DNA of 8,093 nt from NCBI GenBank assembly GCA_030637245.1, contig DAOVVI010000051.1, forward strand, positions 1 to 8,093, written 5' to 3'. A program made the translations under genes and the position numbers. Source of the DNA: Cyclobacteriaceae bacterium. Lineage in GTDB: Bacteria; Bacteroidota; Bacteroidia; Cytophagales; Cyclobacteriaceae. Numbering within the stretch: position 1 is the stretch's first letter; every line of letters starts with the position of its first letter. This document shows positions 6,454-8,093 of this stretch, one piece after another. Below the pieces are notes generated by a model that was given only the letters and a program-made list of their open reading frames with translations, searched no databases and was not told the DNA's origin.

Positions 6454-7167
6454 ATGTCAAAAACCTTAGCTCTTGCCAAAATGATTGATCACTCCATTCT
6501 TCACCCCACTATGACGGATGAAGATTTGAAAAGGGAGTGTGGGGTTGCTAAAAAATATGATGTAGCATCTGTATGTGTAAAACCTTATGCAGTACCTATG
6601 GCTGTAGATTTATTAAAAGGATCAGATGTCTTAGTCGGCTGTGTAATCGGATTCCCTTCAGGAAACTCAGCCATTGATGTAAAATTATTCGAAGCTGTGA
6701 AAGCTTGCAAAGATGGTGCAGTAGAAATTGACATGGTGATCAATGTGGGTAAAGCACTGCAAGGTGATTGGGAATATATTGAAAAAGAAATTGGAACTAT
6801 TGCAGAGGTTTGCCATGAGCTTAATGCTATTGTAAAAGTGATCTTTGAAACGGATTATGTAACCAAGGAAGCCGATATAGTTAAACTCTGTGAGATCTGC
6901 ACAAAAGTGGGCGCTGATTATGTGAAAACCTCCAGTGGATTTGGTTTTGTGAAAGGAGACGATGGGAAATACAGCTATGTCGGAGCCACCATACCAAATC
7001 TGAAACTGATGAAAGCCAGTGTCGGACCAAATGTAAAAGTGAAGGCTGCGGGTGGCGTGAGAACATTGGATGGATTAATTGCAGTTCAGCAAGTGGGATG
7101 CAGTCGCTGTGGAGCCACAGCCACTATTGCTATGATGGAAGAGGCAAAAGAGAGATTTGGTGAGTAG
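6454..7167 (+). CDS. deoC: Deoxyribose-phosphate aldolase
   Basis: Class I aldolase that splits 2-deoxy-D-ribose 5-phosphate into D-glyceraldehyde 3-phosphate and acetaldehyde in the cytoplasm. At 237 residues it has the normal DeoC length. It opens with MIDHSILHPTMTDEDL, the family's DHTxL region. Catalytic residues are visible: Asp93 in EIDMVINVGK, the Schiff-base lysine Lys158 in DYVKTSSGFG, and the second lysine Lys197 in KVKAAGGVRT. The phosphate-binding end is RCGATAT (218-224), where the second residue is Cys instead of the usual Ile. It starts 33 bp after the gntR stop behind an A-rich leader and is probably co-transcribed. No deoxyribokinase, phosphopentomutase or nucleoside phosphorylase is in the window, so use of nucleosides is not supported here; another deoxy-sugar phosphate is possible. 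Confidence 0.95.
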   Translation: MSKTLALAKMIDHSILHPTMTDEDLKRECGVAKKYDVASVCVKPYAVPMAVDLLKGSDVLVGCVIGFPSGNSAIDVKLFEAVKACKDGAVEIDMVINVGKALQGDWEYIEKEIGTIAEVCHELNAIVKVIFETDYVTKEADIVKLCEICTKVGADYVKTSSGFGFVKGDDGKYSYVGATIPNLKLMKASVGPNVKVKAAGGVRTLDGLIAVQQVGCSRCGATATIAMMEEAKERFGE

Positions 7168-7233
7168 ATTTTCTTCATCTCGGTCTTCTAGCTGAGATCT
7201 GTCTGAAAATAGAATGAAAACACTTCTTCTTTA

Positions 7234-7251
7234 TCCATGATGGTTCATGGA
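7234..7251 (+). terminator. Possible hairpin downstream of deoC, weak terminator candidate
   Basis: TCCATGA (7234-7240) and TCATGGA (7245-7251) form a perfect 7-bp stem with the 4-nt loop TGGT. The following bases are AATAGAG rather than a T-run, so intrinsic termination is doubtful. A second hairpin at 7177-7198, starting 10 nt after the deoC stop, is an alternative. Confidence 0.25.
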
Positions 7252-7380
7252 AATAGAGCATAATTATCTCTGCCAACCAGCTACAAGGGGAGACAAATTT
7301 TAACTTCATCAAATAGTCTGGATCAAATAAATTTCAAAAGCATTGAAAATCCATTAGATTAGTAATTGATAAAAAAGAAA

Positions 7381-7398
7381 TAATAGCAATTGCTATTA
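7381..7398. repeat. 18-bp perfect palindrome
   Basis: TAATAGCAATTGCTATTA reads identically on both strands, with no central spacer, which suits a homodimeric protein site better than an RNA hairpin. It lies about 110 bp upstream of the Fic gene start. Confidence 0.5.
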
Positions 7399-7449
7399 CC
7401 CGGTTATGTTGCCTTAGGCATTAAATATTCAGGTAAAATACGGGTAATA
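7394..7449. repeat. 9-bp inverted repeat enclosing a small hairpin
   Basis: TATTACCCG (7394-7402) pairs exactly with CGGGTAATA (7441-7449). Between them TGCC-TTA-GGCA (7410-7420) forms a short inner stem. The left arm overlaps the end of the 18-bp palindrome and the right arm overlaps the first direct repeat, so the elements could form mutually exclusive structures. Confidence 0.4.
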
Positions 7450-7502
7450 TTCGGATATTCAAATTGTCTGACTTAGATTTGTATTCAGATAAAATACAGA
7501 TA
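7426..7502 (+). repeat. Pair of imperfect 21-bp direct repeats upstream of the Fic gene
   Basis: Copies at 7426-7446 and 7482-7502 share 18 of 21 bases. They begin TATTCAG(G/A)TAAAATAC, and all three differences are G in the first copy and A in the second. The second copy directly follows the -7-like box at 7474-7481, so a bound protein there would cover the start of transcription. Confidence 0.45.
7474..7481 (+). promoter_or_regulatory. Putative -7 box of the Fic gene
   Basis: TAGATTTG matches the Bacteroidota TAnnTTTG box and would start transcription near 7488, about 19 nt before the proposed TTG start. No good -33 TTTG is found at the required distance (the region around 7451-7454 reads TCGG), so the promoter may be weak or activator-dependent. 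Confidence 0.35.
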
Positions 7503-7506
7503 CGTT

Positions 7507-8093
7507 TTGGATAAATACGTATATAAACTAGACTTTGATTTCATAGCAAATCAGAAAATATTGAATCTAATTTCCCAAATAGATTTTTACAAAGGGAAAT
7601 GGAACAGTATTGAAAAGCAAGAAAATGTTTATCTCAAAGAGTTACGAAAAATTGCCACTATTGAAAGTATAGGTTCATCAACAAGAATCGAAGGCTCCAC
7701 TCTTTCGGATGAAGAAATAAAAAAACTACTGAATGATATCAAGATAACTAAATTAAAGACAAGAGATGAACAGGAAGTAATAGGTTATTATGACACACTC
7801 GAAATAATTTATGAGAATTACACTCAAATAAGATTGTCTGAAAATTACATTAAACAACTTCATCAAAACTTATTAAAACACAGTGACAAAGATTCGCGGC
7901 ATAGAGGAGGTTATAAATCTCTATCAAATAAGGTGGTTGCTAATTATCCAGGTGGAATTCAAAAAGTCCTATTCAATACAACTGATGTTCATTTGGTAGA
8001 TGGAGAAATGAATAATATCATTTCCTGGACAACTGAACAATTAGAAAATAGAGGAATTCATCCTCTGATTGTAATTTCAAATTTTATCTATGA
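7507..8093 (+). CDS. Fic-family protein (probable AMP-transferase), 3' truncated
   Basis: The frame opens after the stop at 7474-7476 and runs off the right edge; 195 residues are visible from a TTG at 7507. There is no in-frame ATG before the conserved N-terminal region, so the start is non-ATG (TTG most likely). It is recognised by DKYVYKLDFDF, ELRKIATIESIGSSTRIEG (split across 45-63), KLKTRDEQEVIGYYDTLEIIYENY, HRGGYKSLSNKVVANYPGG and HPLIVISNFIYE, the order seen in Bacteroidota Fic proteins. SSTRIEG (57-63) fits the inhibitory motif [S/T]xxxE[G/N] of class II Fic proteins, which blocks the ATP site until relieved. The catalytic HxFxDGNGR lies just past the window end and cannot be checked. 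Fic enzymes usually attach AMP to Ser/Thr/Tyr hydroxyls of target proteins. It is very AT-rich compared with deoC, which hints at separate acquisition. A link to the catabolic locus is not supported. Confidence 0.8.
   Translation, partial: MDKYVYKLDFDFIANQKILNLISQIDFYKGKWNSIEKQENVYLKELRKIATIESIGSSTRIEGSTLSDEEIKKLLNDIKITKLKTRDEQEVIGYYDTLEIIYENYTQIRLSENYIKQLHQNLLKHSDKDSRHRGGYKSLSNKVVANYPGGIQKVLFNTTDVHLVDGEMNNIISWTTEQLENRGIHPLIVISNFIY

Larger units (their letters stand above)
7168..7506. other. Dyad-rich intergenic spacer between deoC and the Fic gene
   Basis: I see no coding region in it. It holds small hairpins at 7177-7198 (8-bp stem with G-U pairs), 7234-7251 (TCCATGA/TCATGGA, loop of 5 or fewer nt) and 7255-7271 (AGAG-C-ATAATTAT-CTCT). 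Further on lie an 18-bp palindrome, a 9-bp inverted repeat and a 21-bp direct repeat. None of the hairpins has a following T-tract, so the transcription terminator of deoC is uncertain. Confidence 0.6.

Overview
The window looks like a chromosomal segment from a Bacteroidota bacterium. The evidence is low-to-moderate GC, translation starts with little or no Shine-Dalgarno sequence, a Bacteroidota-type promoter (TTG, 19-nt spacer, TAnnTTTG) before the GntR gene, and protein sequences of Bacteroidota style. I cannot assign a genus.

Layout. The left edge (1-656, plus strand) holds the 3' part of an outer-membrane beta-barrel gene. It converges on a four-gene minus-strand block running from 5317 down to 673. 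In transcription order the block encodes an Nramp-fold transporter, a dihydrodipicolinate-synthase-family (DHDPS) class I aldolase/lyase, an NAD-dependent epimerase-type SDR, and a two-domain GNAT acetyltransferase. Spacings are 53, 10 and 25 bp, so one operon is likely. A 395-bp stretch between the Nramp start and the GntR start (5318-5712) separates this block from two plus-strand genes, a GntR/UTRA regulator and deoC, which lie 33 bp apart. After deoC comes a 339-bp spacer rich in dyads, then the 5' part of a Fic-family gene that starts with a non-ATG codon and runs off the right edge before its catalytic motif.

How the genes may work together. The reading I favour is a GntR-controlled locus for uptake and breakdown of an unidentified small carbon compound. 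The transporter would import it, the SDR and the DHDPS-like lyase would oxidise or epimerise and cleave or dehydrate it, the GNAT would acetylate something, and DeoC would split a deoxy-sugar phosphate. The substrate cannot be read from the sequence. The three core proteins (transporter, lyase, SDR) all belong to known folds but each has lost a hallmark motif: Nramp DPGN/MPH, the DHDPS YN motif, and the SDR YxxxK lysine. Textbook family functions therefore should not be transferred to them.

Regulatory DNA is unusually visible. There is a perfect 16-bp palindrome inside the gntR promoter, a matched pair of 16-bp palindromic boxes 82 bp apart nearer the transporter gene, and an 11-bp inverted repeat between them. 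In front of the Fic gene there is an 18-bp perfect palindrome and an imperfect 21-bp direct repeat. A GC-rich, REP-like palindrome sits in frame inside the acetyltransferase gene. I see no rRNA, tRNA, CRISPR array or complete mobile element.
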